Assembly (NCBI GenBank): GCA_949825065.1
Contig: OX463854.1
Location: 12,623,112-12,687,111, forward strand
DNA length: 64,000 nucleotides
Direction of reading: 5' to 3'
Origin: Odontocerum albicorne
Lineage: Eukaryota > Arthropoda > Insecta > Trichoptera > Odontoceridae
Part shown: piece by piece, positions 45,526 through 56,907 of the stretch
Layout: each line of letters starts with the position of its first letter
Numbering within the stretch: position 1 is the first letter of the stretch
The notes under the pieces: generated by a model
What the model was told of the DNA's origin: nothing
The model's input: only the letters and a program-made list of their open reading frames with translations
Database searches by the model: none
Translations under genes and position numbers: made by a program

Positions 45526-46753
45526 CATGTTTAACCTTTCCCTTCCGGTGTTAAAAATCGCACGTTTCGGTGCTGTGTATTCTATATACACCAATACACA
45601 TGTAAAAATGAGCGATTTAAAATCGAAAAAATAAGAATATACATAGCCAATCGCTTAAATTAATGAAATTTGAAGTCAAAAGTGATAATAATTGAAATTT
45701 AATTGCTGAAAACATGAAAAAAACATCGGCCGACGGTCACAAAACGGACGCAGAGACCACCTCGTATGAATGTCCGCGAACTACTGAGACGGAACTCGGA
45801 ATACTAACACTGTGTATGTAATACCTCGAAGGAACAAACAACTGCGAACTGAAATTATTTTTCTTGCTTTCCCATATACCGAAGTAGAGTGAGAGTGAGA
45901 CGTGAATAGCGTCGCTTCCTCACCCATAGCGGTTTTTAGAATGAATATACCTACGTCACACACTGGCACACGTTTGATTGTATTGGTAAATTTATTCCCG
46001 ATTTTCACAAAATATCTCTGATATGGCCGATAAGTGCTAATTATAATTAATATTATTTTTTCATTCAATGCGTAAATGTATAACGGAGGAATACCTAAAA
46101 TTTGAACCCAGTATTTATTATATTTATAGAGATATTAAAGCTTTTAGAAGCAATGTGTACTAGTTACACATCACAGGACAGGAAGAGTTTCTTCCACATG
46201 TAATAGTAAGTACTAGAAATCTGTTGTAGACTATCTTAGTGGATTTTGTTACTATCAAGTATTCATTTACATGTTTTTTGTGCCCTATTGACTTTTGTTT
46301 TTATCGCTACACGCCCTTCGATATATTTTGTAACTCTTCCATCATCTGAGGAAATACTGTCGTCTGATAAAGTACATTACTACAATAATAAAATAAAATA
46401 TGGAATACTTAGAAGAACATAAAAGAAGTTGAGTTTCATGTTGTGGTTAGTTCTCGTTATTTAGCGGTGACGTTTCGTCCTTAAAACCGGCAATTGTAAT
46501 TACCGCGGCTTTATTTGGGGAATGTTTCTTGGCCTGGCTCCAAATCGGAGCATCGTTATCGCACTTGAAACTTTTGTTGCGCCTGTGGAATATTTATTTC
46601 ACTTGCTTTTAAATAATTTACTGAAGAATCATTACATTACTAAAACAGATTTTTCATTGGACGCTGTCCGTATATTGAAAAACAAAAAATATACAGTGAC
46701 TTTGAATATAATCAATTAGTTTTAAAGTGATTGGGATTTTAACAAGACGATTT
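45526..46753. other. Stretch with a G+C-richer patch, unassigned
   Basis: 45725-45970 is less A+T-rich and covered by a minus frame (45781-46068) without recognisable homology. A plus frame at 46522-46719 (65 codons, 'MFLGLAPNRSIVIALETF..') is also unassigned. Confidence 0.35.
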
Positions 46754-46945
46754 TCACTCCTCGAAAGATAAATAAGTATGTTTCTCCAGATCAGTCACAG
46801 CCTCGGCATGGCACTCTGCAATAACTTTTATAGTCTCGATGTCAGTTTCACATACATCGTTATCACCCACTGTTGACCTAAAATATACAAAATTAGCTAA
46901 AATCTCCAAATTATGTGGTTGTATTTGACTGCATTTAGGTATCAT
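46754..46945 (-). pseudogene. LINE reverse transcriptase fragment
   Basis: The minus frame contains 'NLEILANFVYFRSTVGDNDV' followed by 'CETDIETIKVIAECHAEAVT'. This parallels the '..v..FkYLGS.....D.DIE...RI..A.aAF' block that follows the YADD box in RTE-type proteins; compare the intact copy at 61.1-61.2 kb. Only about 40 residues are preserved. Confidence 0.55.
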
Positions 46946-47118
46946 TTATAATTGTGGAAGTTTAAAGACATTGTAATTTGTTTCATCAAACACTGTTTAT
47001 TCCATCTTATGTAACGGTATAACCTTACCGGTTTCAAGGCTTTAACCTCATCATCAGGGGAGCTCAAACAAGACTCACCTGATAATGATAAAACAAATAC
47101 CAATGTATTAAGGTGTTT
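46946..47118. mobile_element. PAL element, one arm plus the end of the other
   Basis: The left arm is nearly complete ('gtttaaagacattgtaattt', 'catcaaacactgtttattcc', 'cggtttcaaggctttaacct', 'catcatcaggggagctcaaa'). After 'aacaag' the sequence jumps to the outer part of the right arm ('gataaaacaaataccaatgt'), so the middle of the right arm is deleted. Confidence 0.75.
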
Positions 47119-47149
47119 CGATCAATGGCTATGACTTTTGTTTTGAATA

Positions 47150-47605
47150 CGTCTTGTTAAAGCCCTAATTTTATCTATACTATGATTTATGTCAGAAACA
47201 TGGACAATAAAAATCAGAGAAAAATCAAGGATACTGTTTCGAAATGAGGTGTTTGAGACGAATGCTGGGTGGGGTGAAATGACAAATAAATGCATCTTTT
47301 TTGGAAGTACTTTTTATCTCAGAGAGGCTTTTAGGAATATTCACGTGTTATATTTTTCAGTTATTCTATCAAAATTTGCGCAAAAAGGGTATGTAGAAAC
47401 TTCATGTTCGTAAAAAATGTCGAGTTTATAGGAGAATTAGTATAACACCTATGGGCTGGAGTGACCAAGTGAAGAGTGGTACGAGGTTTGTTTTGTCACG
47501 AAATACCGAGTTGACTGAATAAGAATATGCGCAACCTACAGCAATAGCAGTGTGAGTCACGTTCCTCAGCATCGAGGTCACGAAGAAGAAGAAAAAAAAA
47601 ATGAA
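47150..47605 (+). pseudogene. LINE-E remnant, C-terminal region with GAA tail
   Basis: Broken frames read 'SETWTIKIREKSRILFRNEV' and 'FETNAGWGE', later 'MGWSDQVKSGTRFVLSRN'. These correspond to 'YG.E.WTlk....RleaFEmw..RRmlRisW' and 'W..NIrEWTG....ELfRaAqdR' in the intact copy at 61.3-61.7 kb. The remnant ends in GAAGAAGAAG, the same simple repeat tail. Several parts in between are unrelated or scrambled. Confidence 0.6.
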
Positions 47606-48399
47606 GAGAATTTAGAGGCTGGGGACATATTTTCTGATAAATGTGGAGACCGATTCTCAAACCACGGACACATGACCACACCATCAATGTCACATCCGGT
47701 CCTGGTCCGAAGGTACTTCACGTTTGGCGTCTTGCTTAAGTTTGAGGTCTTCAAGCCAATTTCGATAACACACCTCCCTGCCTCAACGAATCCCTTGAAA
47801 CCACATATTTAAGTTCTTGGCGTTATCTTTCCACAACTCAAAATTCAATCTCAAGTCTTCGTGTATCTTTAAAAGACATCTTTACAACGTGGGTACTGTC
47901 GACCGTGGGATGTTTTGGCATTGTATATTTAATTGTCGAGTATGTCCTTTGTCAACTGATCGTCATCCATTCGATGTAGACGCCCAAATTAGAGTAGTTT
48001 CTTTTTTTTAAGGAGTGCTACAGCTGATAATAAACTGCCACGATTCAAGACTTCCTAATTGATAAGCTTGTCTTGCTTAGTGTAATGTCAAGTATTTGAC
48101 TCAAATAACGCATGTTGAAGATATTCATTTTCTCTTGGTATTTATATATTGACCAGGTTGATATTTTTTATGGAGCCAAAAAATACATTTTATATGTAAA
48201 AAACGTCATATCTCTCTAAAATAGGAATCCTTTACCTAAGATGTTTAAAAATAACGCCTCAGACTTCTTGAGCTTAGCGATAAAGCCTTTGGGACGCCGT
48301 GGTATGTTCGAAATTTTCGAATAATTTCAAGCAATGTTATTTGTTACATTCATAACCAAATTATTTATTTTAACTGTTTTTGAGATTAAGATTTACTAC
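47606..48399. other. Stretch without assignment
   Basis: Plus frames at 47552-47812 and 47817-48011 cover a moderately G+C-rich part, but no relative is recognised. Confidence 0.35.
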
Positions 48400-48518
48400 A
48401 GAATGTATTTAATTATTGGTTTGATAAAACGCTGTTTATTCCACTTAATATAACGGTATAATTTTACCGGTTTCAAGGTTTTCACTTCATCATTAGGGAA
48501 GCACAAACAAAATTGAGT
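48400..48518. mobile_element. PAL element, single arm
   Basis: One arm only: 'ggtttgataaaacgctgttt', 'attccacttaatataacggt', 'ttaccggtttcaaggttttc' and 'acttcatcattagggaagca', then 'caaacaaaatt'. No inverted partner follows. Confidence 0.75.
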
Positions 48519-49711
48519 TATGTTCGAACTGGTACCAACATACACACGAATCGAATTGTAAACAATCGGGTTGATGATTGTGGGTAGAGGGAGGTAAGAG
48601 AAAACTTTAGCAAGCAGCTGTGAAGTTTTGTTAATGTGTGTTCATCCCAATAATCTGACTTAGATATTTCCAGGGTCTCTACTCTGCCCAAATTATTTTC
48701 GTTATTATTTATATGCAAGAATTTGGCATCAAAATAAAGATAATGGATATAATTTTCTGACTGTTAAAGCTCAGTGAATCCTGGTTGCATTTGCAATAAG
48801 TTACTTTGATAAAGCTGGACTTTTGGCGGTAACTGAAATAAAAACAAAATATTGGTCAAAACACAACGTGGAACAGGAAATAAGGTTAGATGGCTGCCGT
48901 TTGATTTCAAGATTTAAGAACCTGTGTAATAATCCATTCCCCTTATTGATTAGTTTTTTTTAAGTGTTTCGAAAAAATCTTTAAACACTTTAGGTGACGG
49001 AGAACAAAAAAAGTTTGAAAATTGTTCCATTAATTTCCTCAATGCAGTAATAAATGTTCCTCAATAAGATTAATAGAAAAAAATACTTGTATTTTTTTGT
49101 TTCGAAACTGTGTTTAAACGTTTATTGAACTAAAACAGTTTACAACTTGACAGTAGAGGCAGACAAATGGTTTAGACGTTTATCATATCTGCTTATTGTT
49201 AATCCCATAATCCCGACAGGGATGTGAACATATTGGAACACATGAGCGGATTGCAATACATTACATGTTATATAAGACGGGTTCAACGCATTAAATGGTT
49301 ATTTTGATTCCTGAAATTGAATGTTAAGCAATATAATTTATATTAAAAATGCATTGCAGATGCGTGAAAGTGCCCTATTTAATGTTCTCAGTCACTACCT
49401 TTATCTTCTTACACACAACTTACGTTATTGTTCTGATTTTTATTTATTCGTTTAGATAATGGTTTCAAATCCCGAATTAAAATGCCCTTTAACGATAGTC
49501 TGCTTTCAAAACAGTGCATTATGAATTGTTCTTTATTATTGTAAGAGATGGAATATAAAAGTTTGCTTAAAAATATGCTGACGCGAACTTCACTGAAAAG
49601 TTAACTATTTCGTACTGACCCATAGACTGAGTTTTTCACGGTTTCATAATGAATTATAGCACAGGACACTAACGGAGTCAACACTGTTTGTTTCTTAAGT
49701 TTGTGTGCTCC
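48519..49711. other. A+T-rich stretch, nothing recognised
   Basis: The minus frame 48518-48718 begins at the PAL arm and is not supported. No arrays. Confidence 0.4.
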
Positions 49712-50015
49712 TTGATGACCTCTGTGACCTACTTGGTATAAGGACTTCCACCTGGGGTTTTGGATTCGATTTGCGATGGTATGTTACATTTTTTTAAATA
49801 AGTTCCAGTCTGGCAAAATAGTTTATAAGCTTACAAAATTCGCACACGCCGATTACATGTGGGAGTTTTGTTGTCTATTCACGTGCAGTAGTGTTATTAA
49901 CACGTGAAATAACAAATCGCGAGTTTCGTGTTACTCCAGTGGTTTTAAATCCAAAGGCTTGATTAAGAGTGTCTCAAACAAAGTTGTCTCCCGGCCACGC
50001 TCTCCAATGTGTTAA
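49712..50015 (+). repeat. SINE-B, most complete copy
   Basis: The head 'gatgacctctgtgacctact' is close to SINE-A 'gacctccgtggc', with a B-box-like 'ttttggattcgatttgc' near 49759. The body reads 'agttccagtctggcaaaata', 'attcgcacacgccgattaca', 'tgggagttttgttgtctatt', 'agtgttattaacacgtgaaa', 'ccaaaggcttgattaagagt' and 'gttgtctcccggccacgctc'. The phrase 'ttccagtctgg' is common to SINE-A and SINE-B, so the two share a head and central block but have different 3' bodies. Confidence 0.8.
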
Positions 50016-50780
50016 AATAATGTATTCCGATGTGTTGTAAGTACCTTTCGAAAAAAAAATAAGCTGTCGGGGAACGGTGTCTGTGAGTGGGATTAACTTG
50101 GAATATTTGATATCCGAACTTAATTAAAAACTTTTGATGAGGTAGGAAGATAAATCATATAATAAAAATGCATTATAAAATTGTGTTTTATGATTAAGCT
50201 CTGAAGAGTGTAGTGTACAATGACCGTCTGAGTCCCAGTGTATAAAATAGCTTGTTGAGGCAAACCTAGTAACTGGACCAAATTATAATCATATCGCTTA
50301 CAAAGTGACTATTGCATAGAATTGACTTTTCTATATTACTAGTAGAATGTCGGAAGACTGAAAATATTGAATGCTTGAAAATACTTGAGAGCGGTGCTTT
50401 ACTAAATTAAGTGTGCCGCCCGCCCTTTGAGCGAGTTACGTCACTCAACGATGCTATGGTAAGACAATTATTGATTGTTTGATAGGAAAATTAATGTCGA
50501 TAATTTAGATATTTTCAAAACATAATATTTACCAAAATATCATATCAACATTCACGTATAGTTACTTTCTTAGTACTTTCTTACATCAATATAAATAACT
50601 TTTATGAATATAAGTAACCTAATGCAAACATAATATATAGTATAAGGACAATACTTAACAGCCTCTGGAGTTGAGGAAACCTGTATCAGCATATACTCGT
50701 AAATGTCTTGATGGTTATAAGCAATTTGCATCTCGTGCTACAAGTGAGCCCACGTGTTTGTTATTTTTTAAAGATTTATT
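50016..50780. other. A+T-rich stretch, nothing recognised
   Basis: Only a TACTCGTA octamer at 50694-50701 and the lead-in to the 67-bp array. Confidence 0.4.
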
Positions 50781-51182
50781 CATTCTCGGTAAATCCAATT
50801 CTTCTTATTCTACGAGTACGTAAGCGTTGTGCCTTTAATAAAAAATCCATTCTCGGTAAATCCAATTCTTCTAATTCTACGAGTACGTAAGCGTTGTGCC
50901 TTTAATGAAAAATCCATTCTCGGTAAATCCAATTCTTCTTATTCTACGAGTACGTAAGCGTTGTGCCTTTAATGAAAAATCCATTCTCGGCAAATCCAAT
51001 TCTTCTTATTCTACGAGTACGTAAGCGTTGTGCTTTTAATGAAAAATCCATTCTCGGTAAATCCAATTCTTCTTATTCTACGAGTACGTAAGCGTTGTGC
51101 CTTTAATGAAAAATCCATTCTCGGTAAATCCAATTCTTCTTATTCTACGAGTACGTAAGCGTTGTGCCTTTAATGAAAAATC
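50781..51182. repeat. Minisatellite, six copies of 67 bp
   Basis: The unit is 'cattctcggtaaatccaatt', 'cttcttattctacgagtacg', 'taagcgttgtgcctttaatg', 'aaaaatc'. 'cattctcgg' lies at 50781, 50848, 50915, 50982, 51049 and 51116. Each copy carries one TACGAGTA octamer. The plus frames across it are by-products. Confidence 0.97.
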
Positions 51183-51424
51183 TAAGCGTTTTACTTATTT
51201 TGCTTTCAAAAATGAATACAGAATGCCCGTTTATATAATAGTAGTTTTCTTATTAACAAGCTTCAACATAAATCATAAAAAAAATTCCCCTGTAAAATAT
51301 GTGTTTCACTGTAACGTCAAACGTCTTGGCTAAATTTGTTAATATTATATACATAAATATATTGAATTTAAATAAACATATAAATATAAAATTAGTTTAA
51401 ACAAGTATTTTGTAATTATGTATT

Positions 51425-51650
51425 ATTTATAGTTAAGGCATTAATATTCTGGAGGTTTAAAGACATCGTAATTTGTTTTATCGAACACTGTTTATTCCAC
51501 TTTTTGTAATGGTTTTATAACCCTGCAGGTTTCAAGGCTTTCACCTCATCATTATCTCACAAACAAGGCTTGTTTGTGCTCTCCTGATGATGAAGTGAGA
51601 GCCTTGAAACCGGTAGGGTTATACCATTACATAAAGTGGAATAAACAACT
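51425..51650. mobile_element. PAL element, full palindrome with outer extension
   Basis: The left arm begins 'ttatagttaaggcattaata' and continues 'ggaggtttaaagacatcgta', 'cgaacactgtttattccact', 'aggtttcaaggctttcacct', 'catcatt' to a centre near 51567. The right arm mirrors it ('cttgtttgtgctctcctgat', 'gatgaagtgagagccttgaa', 'accggtagggttataccatt', 'aagtggaataaac') and stops before the outer part. The two arms differ by small changes, so each has evolved for some time. Confidence 0.85.
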
Positions 51651-51914
51651 TAAAATATTTTATAATTATTAATACTGCTTTTTTGTATTTACGAGTACAT
51701 GTTAGTTTTTGATATAATTTTGTAATTTTATCAATAATAAGAAGTACGAGGCGTATCCAGAAAGTAAGTGTACTGAGGCTCTCACGACCGGATGGATTTT
51801 ATTTTCGACATGTTGGCTACACTTCCGTGTAGCCTGACCCTTCCTCTCCGCAACGAGACCGGTTCGAGGTCAGTACGTTAAGAAGTGTCGACGCGACAAC
51901 ACGTTTCGTGAAAA

Positions 51915-52184
51915 ATGTAAATCCAATCTCCCGCCAAGTGCAAAATACGCGGCGTCATCCGTTATCTCGTTTGGAAGGGAAAACCTCCGGTTGAGGTTTA
52001 TAATGAGGTGAAAACTGCATATGGTGATAAAGCTATGAATCGTACGAGTGTGTACAAGTGGTGTCGCGAGTTTAAAAACGGTCGTACGTCTGTGCATGAT
52101 GATCAGAGGAGCGGAAGACCTTCAATTGTGACTGATGAAATTGACGAAATTGTTTTGGGACTGTCAAGGCATAATTTTAATTGA
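51915..52184 (+). pseudogene. Mariner 1 transposase, N-terminal DNA-binding fragment
   Basis: The frame shows 'PAKCKIRGVIRYLVWKG', 'PVEVYNEVKTAYGDKAMNRT', 'SVYKWCREFKNGRTSVHDDQ' and 'RSGRPS', the paired helix-turn-helix region plus the GRPS-type linker of mariner transposases. The ATG at 51915 is followed at once by TAA in this frame, and the frame ends at TGA (52182-52184) where the deletion begins. Confidence 0.9.
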
Positions 52185-52590
52185 ATATATGCCTCAAGGG
52201 GAGACCATCAACTCTGCAAGAATCTGTGAGACCCTAAAAAAATTGCGGAGGGCGATTTAGAACAAGAGGAGAGGCATGCTGACAAAGGGAGTCTGCCTGC
52301 TGCACGACAATGCCAGACCACACACGAAGGAACTGCTCGCCTCGTTTAAATGGGATGTCCTGAACCATCCCGCGCATTCCCCTGACCTAGCACCTTCAGA
52401 TTACTATCTCTTTACCTCCCTGAAGCTGCACATGGGTGGAAAAAAGTTTTCAACCGACGAGGAGGTAAAGGAGGAGGTGGAGAAGTGGACGGAGGGGTTG
52501 GCGGGAAACTACTTCGAGGAAGGCATCAAAAAGTTGATACCCCGCTTCACCACCTGCATTGAGAGGAATGGCGACTATGTCGAAAAATAG
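52185..52590 (+). pseudogene. Mariner 1 transposase, C-terminal catalytic fragment
   Basis: The frame resumes with 'EYMPQGETINSARICETLKK' and one in-frame TAG (52258-52260), then 'LLHDNARPHT' with the second catalytic Asp (codon 52306-52308) and 'HSPDLAPSDYYLF' with the third. In this family the two Asp residues are normally separated by 34 residues (DD34D). Here I count only 30, so four codons have been lost after 'HT'. The first catalytic Asp region is absent. The tail 'GIKKLIPRFTTCIERNGDYV' is the usual mariner C-terminus. Confidence 0.92.
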
Positions 52591-52691
52591 CTTACATATG
52601 TACTACGGTAACCACGTAATTTTTTTGTTTAAATAAAAAAAATTGTAACCTACAAAAATTCAGTGCACTTACTTTCTGGACTTACCTAGTA

Positions 52692-55319
52692 TTTGGATTA
52701 ACTTGTCTTATATGCATTTATTGGTTAAATGCACTACTGTGTCGTTAATTAATTAATTAATTTAATAAATAAACAGATTCTACCTACACGGAATTTAGGT
52801 CAGCAATAATCAATGGTTTGAAGCAAAGCCTTTTCTTTTTTGTTGCAATAAATACAATTAAATTAGTTATACTCGTATCTATAAAATGGTGCATAACTCG
52901 TAATTAAATTTCATACATATATGTACGAGTATATGTGCAAGGATGTGTTTCAGCTGAGTGTTTTAGTATTTTGGACAATTGTTTCAAATTGGTCAATAAA
53001 GATTAAGATCACTTCGTCATAGACCTTACTTTGCGAATTGGTTCTCTACATCCACAAAATGGTTAGTGTTATGTACTTATATTCTTCGGTTAGGTTTAAC
53101 ATTAAAACAGTGTTAATTTTAACGAACAAAAACTTTCCCAGCGGCTAATTAGAACTGTTTTCTTACAATTTTGTGGTTTAAACGTTCCCGAAGCGGTCCG
53201 TTTGTGGCAAAATCTTATCACATGCCCTTTTAATATATTTTTTATTGTTCGGAAGATATTGTTTCATAAAAAAATTATTGTTTTCATTAGAAAAAATAAA
53301 AGAATAATAATGTTTTACTTGTCAATAGAATATCGTTATGAAACTAAACTAAAAACACATTTTAAAATGCTTTCAAAATTACAGGTTTTTATTTTCATTT
53401 ATCTGGACAGGCTTAAATATTTGAGAAAAAACTATTTCGATTTGAAAAACTGATAGTTCATTTAATGATTTAAATTTTTACGCTTTGGTTTTAAAAATTC
53501 CTTTTTGACGATACGGTTTTATTTTAAATGGAAAAGAGAACATTTAGGTCCGATTTGTATTCTTTCAGATATTGCTATAAGCTTGACCATCCAAAATGGT
53601 TTTTTCGGCCGATTCTTCAAACACTCTCTTACTCTTTCCGTCACTTTTTTTCCACATATTTCTGTGTATATCTGTTCCCTTCTTCCATCCTTCACCACGC
53701 TCCAATAGCGGCTATTTCACGGACCACTGATCTAAAGTGTAAAAAACTAACAAATATATTGAAGGAAAAAGTAAAATGTCGGATATAAACTGATATTATT
53801 TTATAATGAAATAAATATTGCCAATCGAAAGGGCCGAACAATCATCCAATCTCGTTTCATAATAAACGTTTTTTTTTACTCAGAATTTTTTTAAATTTCT
53901 TTAGTAAATATCGTGGCGTCTTGCGGAGTGGAATAACTTGCCTCTAAGTATAAGAGATTTATGTAGTCTGGAAACACTATAAGATAAGCTTTTTTGAGAA
54001 CGCTTATTAAAATGTACGATTATATAGATTATACGTCGACACTATATATTATACATACACTACACTTCAGCTAAAGTCGAATGTGTTACTATCACATATC
54101 GGAAGACAAGCAAAGGTTTTTTTGGTGGCTTATCCTCCCTCATTAAATGTTCTTACCAAATACCTATGTTTTTCTTAACGTACGGATATATGAAGAAGTA
54201 CCCAATATATTGTTCACAGCTATCACTTTCCTTTACTACACTCATATTCTTAATTTTTTTTTGTAATATCTTAAATATTTCTAAAAGAACGGATTTAAGT
54301 CCCGAGCTAGAGCGTCCCTGGAAAGAGTTTGCTTCTTTAACGAGGCTGTATAAATTGTTCTTTAAAAAAAGTAAATCACCCTGGAATTAAACCATGGGCG
54401 CCCGCTTGCATAGTTTGAATGCCGGTCATTAGTTTACAGCCGCCGACAGTTACTAGACATGTTCAAAGGCAGACAGACAATAAATATATAGGGTTCTTAA
54501 TTTATCATCCTTAAATACATTACACTAAATGAAATAAGTGGCAATGTGTTCTTATATTCTATATCGCAAAATAAAAATGGCATTTGTATCGCGTTTCACT
54601 CCAATTTAATTTAATAATTATATTCAGTGTTCAGTATTCTGACACGGTCTATAAATAGATTTGTTTTTATATAGATGTACACATAAACTAGAAATACAAT
54701 TAACATTTACAAGGGGTGCGCAGCACCAATAAAAGGTTGGTCCACGAAGTGACCATGGCGGAGTTCGTTATAATTATGTTGATTAAAAGTAGGTAAAATG
54801 TTTTGAATCAATTGTGCAGAAGGCAACCATTGCAAGTCCAAAAACTAAAGCAATCCTTTTGGTGGTCACAATTCTCAGATTATTAAATAGAACCACATAC
54901 ATCTCTTTTGGCGTTTTTTTAAATATAGATCTTTAAACTTTTATTTAAATTTTAAGTTAATTATTTTCGATATAATGAATACAAGGAAAAAATATTTTTC
55001 TTCGTATATTTCAACAATCATAGCGGAACTCTTATGTGGTTTAACTTCTGGGCATACCTTGGATCTCTCCAATGAACTCAAAAATAGGCAAGTCATTGGC
55101 TATATATTCATTGGTCCATACTTGGCATGACGGTCACTTCTTAATGTCCCCGTTTATGTATCAAGTAGGTACGAGTACCGCGACTGTGGCATGTGTAGAC
55201 TCGGTCTCAGCTATTTATGATTTTCCTTGGCAGGTTACCTCTGGTTGGCTAAACAGCTGAGTTTCAGAGATATTTCAAAACAGGAACTATCATATTAATC
55301 ATCTTTCATGAAAGAACGA
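52692..55319. other. A+T-rich stretch, nothing recognised
   Basis: Small frames at 53202-53453, 53505-53788, 54166-54390 and 55072-55260 have no recognisable relatives. TACTCGTA-type octamers occur at 52870, 52924 and 55170. An ATTA microsatellite lies at about 52748-52765. Confidence 0.4.
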
Positions 55320-55388
55320 AGCCCGAGATTCTTAGGTGCTTAGCAAGCACGCTTACAATTAGACTACGACGTTGACCTTAAATAAACG
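55320..55388 (-). repeat. tRNA-like sequence, reversed
   Basis: The reverse complement has 'acgtcgtagtctaattgtaa', 'gcgtgcttgctaagcaccta' and 'agaatctcgggcttcgttct', with A- and B-box character. It shares the 'TGCTAAGC' arm with 41288-41375. Confidence 0.5.
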
Positions 55389-55987
55389 TCGCCAACATAG
55401 ATAACAGAGTTTTCATCATCACCCTATACGTTTTATTGGAAATATAGTGATGATACAAAATGACTTCATCTGATTGGTTAACTTTTCAACAATCCACGTC
55501 TCCCCATATTGACCATGACTGAATCGTCCTATAGTAACACCGGTGTACTCGTATGTTGTAAAATGAGACTTCAGTTTGTCACGTCTATTGCAGGCAATAC
55601 AAAGGGGCATCAATGCGTTATTAAATTAGAACGAGGACTTCAATTATATAATATGTTGGTGATTGGAGGCTGCTGCTGCATCCAAAGTTCTTTGTCCCAT
55701 CACTGTATCTTCGAACTAAATAATGAGGAGTTCCATACGACTCACATAGTTTGAGGCATCGCTTGTACTACCCATCCCAATTATGCAGCTCATTCCCAAA
55801 ACCTCAATCTTAACTATGGTGCGGAAAATACTTAATCTTTTCTGATATATACGACTTGAATGTACATACATTGACATTGACGGCGGGTATTCTTATAAGA
55901 ACATGAATCACTAGACATCAATTTTGTCTTCTACACGTGTATTCAAAGGCAAAGATACAGAGCATCCTAACACGGTACATATAATGC
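55389..55987. other. Unassigned stretch
   Basis: Overlapping frames on both strands (minus 55419-55613, plus 55509-55754) are not recognised. The minus translation 'TGVTIGRFSHGQYGETW' has a protein-like composition but no identity I can support. Confidence 0.3.
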
Positions 55988-56153
55988 TACTAGGTGCTTC
56001 CAGAAAGTAAAGAACGATTGCGCACCATGCCCTGCGCCGATCTCCTCCCCCCATAGCGATCGTGTGCGCGCCAGTTAGCTCCTTCTCTCGCTTCAGTGCG
56101 AGCCGAATTTGGTTGCTGAACGGTCGTGCGTCTTTGTTTTGTAACCTTTCAAA

Positions 56154-56258
56154 ATGGCTGCGCCCTTCGAAACTCCCGCCAAATTTGAAGTGCGTAGTGT
56201 CATTCGTTTTCTGAATGCACAAAATGTTCGGCCTATCGAAATTTATCGGCAACTTTAA
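56154..56258 (+). pseudogene. Mariner 2 transposase, N-terminal fragment
   Basis: From ATG at 56154 the frame gives 'MAAPFETPAKFEVRSVIRFL' and 'NAQNVRPIEIYRQL', then TAA at 56256-56258. This is the first helix-turn-helix of a mariner transposase. The following piece, 'STVDESFLQISRSLLHEIVT', in another frame, is the second helix-turn-helix, so a deletion of roughly 100 bases or more joins them. Confidence 0.88.
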
Positions 56259-56337
56259 GCACAGTAGATGAATCTTTCCTACAAATTTCACGATCGCTCT
56301 TACATGAAATAGTGACAGAGCACCTTGCTACAAAATA

Positions 56338-56820
56338 ATGTGTGCTTGGAAAAGAAAAACCAAATCCCGAAAGGGTTTGATCCACGTAGAATTTATGCCA
56401 AGAAGACACACAATACACTCAGAGGCCTATTGTGAAACTCTTCAACGACTTAGACGCGCCATCCAAAACAGGAGACGTGAAATGTTGTCTGGAAAGGTGG
56501 TTTTGATTCATGACAATGCGCGGCCTCATGCATCAGCACGAGCACAGCGAGAACTTCAACGTCTTAAGTGGGAAATTTTTGGACATCCTCCTTACAGCTC
56601 TAACTTGGCACCAAGTGATTTTCACTTATTTCCGAAACTAAAGGAATTTTGGGTGGAAAACAGTTCGCAAACGATGAAAACCTCAAACAAGAAGTGACAT
56701 TCTGGCTCGAATCTTTAGCGGTAGGAGAGTATAACATCGGAATTGAAAAATTGGTTCCACTTTACAATAAGTGCCTTGACAGCTATGGCGACTATATTGA
56801 AAAATATAGTAAGGTACTGT
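56338..56820 (+). pseudogene. Mariner 2 transposase, catalytic fragment with frameshift
   Basis: The frame reads 'HVEFMPRRHTIHSEAYCETL', 'LIHDNARPHA' (second catalytic Asp, codon 56512-56514) and 'NLAPSDFHLFPKL' (third), with 34 residues between the two Asp, as DD34D requires. The usual 'SPDLAPSD' is changed to 'SSNLAPSD'. Near 56650 one base is missing in a T run, so the original frame ends early. The proper C-terminus ('EYNIGIEKLVPLYNKCLDSY') continues in the +1 frame to about 56820. The region of the first Asp is deleted. Confidence 0.9.
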
Positions 56821-56907
56821 GATTTTGTAAATAAAGTTTTGTGTTGATATATTTCGTTTGTATTTAGTTATGCTAAAACGTTCTTTACTTTCTAGACGAC
56901 TCACGTA

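Larger units (their letters stand above)
51747..52689 (+). mobile_element. Mariner 1: internally deleted mariner-type DNA transposon
   Basis: TA dinucleotides flank it at 51745-51746 and 52690-52691. The inverted ends, about 30 bp, both contain 'tccagaaagtaagtg.actga' reading inward. The element is 943 bp, against roughly 1.3 kb for complete mariners. It carries the N-terminal and C-terminal parts of the transposase but not the middle, so it cannot move on its own. Confidence 0.95.
55990..56905 (+). mobile_element. Mariner 2: internally deleted mariner-type transposon of another lineage
   Basis: TA lies on both sides (55988-55989 and 56906-56907). The ends both contain '.ccagaaagtaaagaacg' or 'ctagaaagtaaagaacg' reading inward, different from Mariner 1 ends, so this is a separate lineage. 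Length is 916 bp. At least two internal deletions are evident from gaps in the transposase. Confidence 0.93.
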
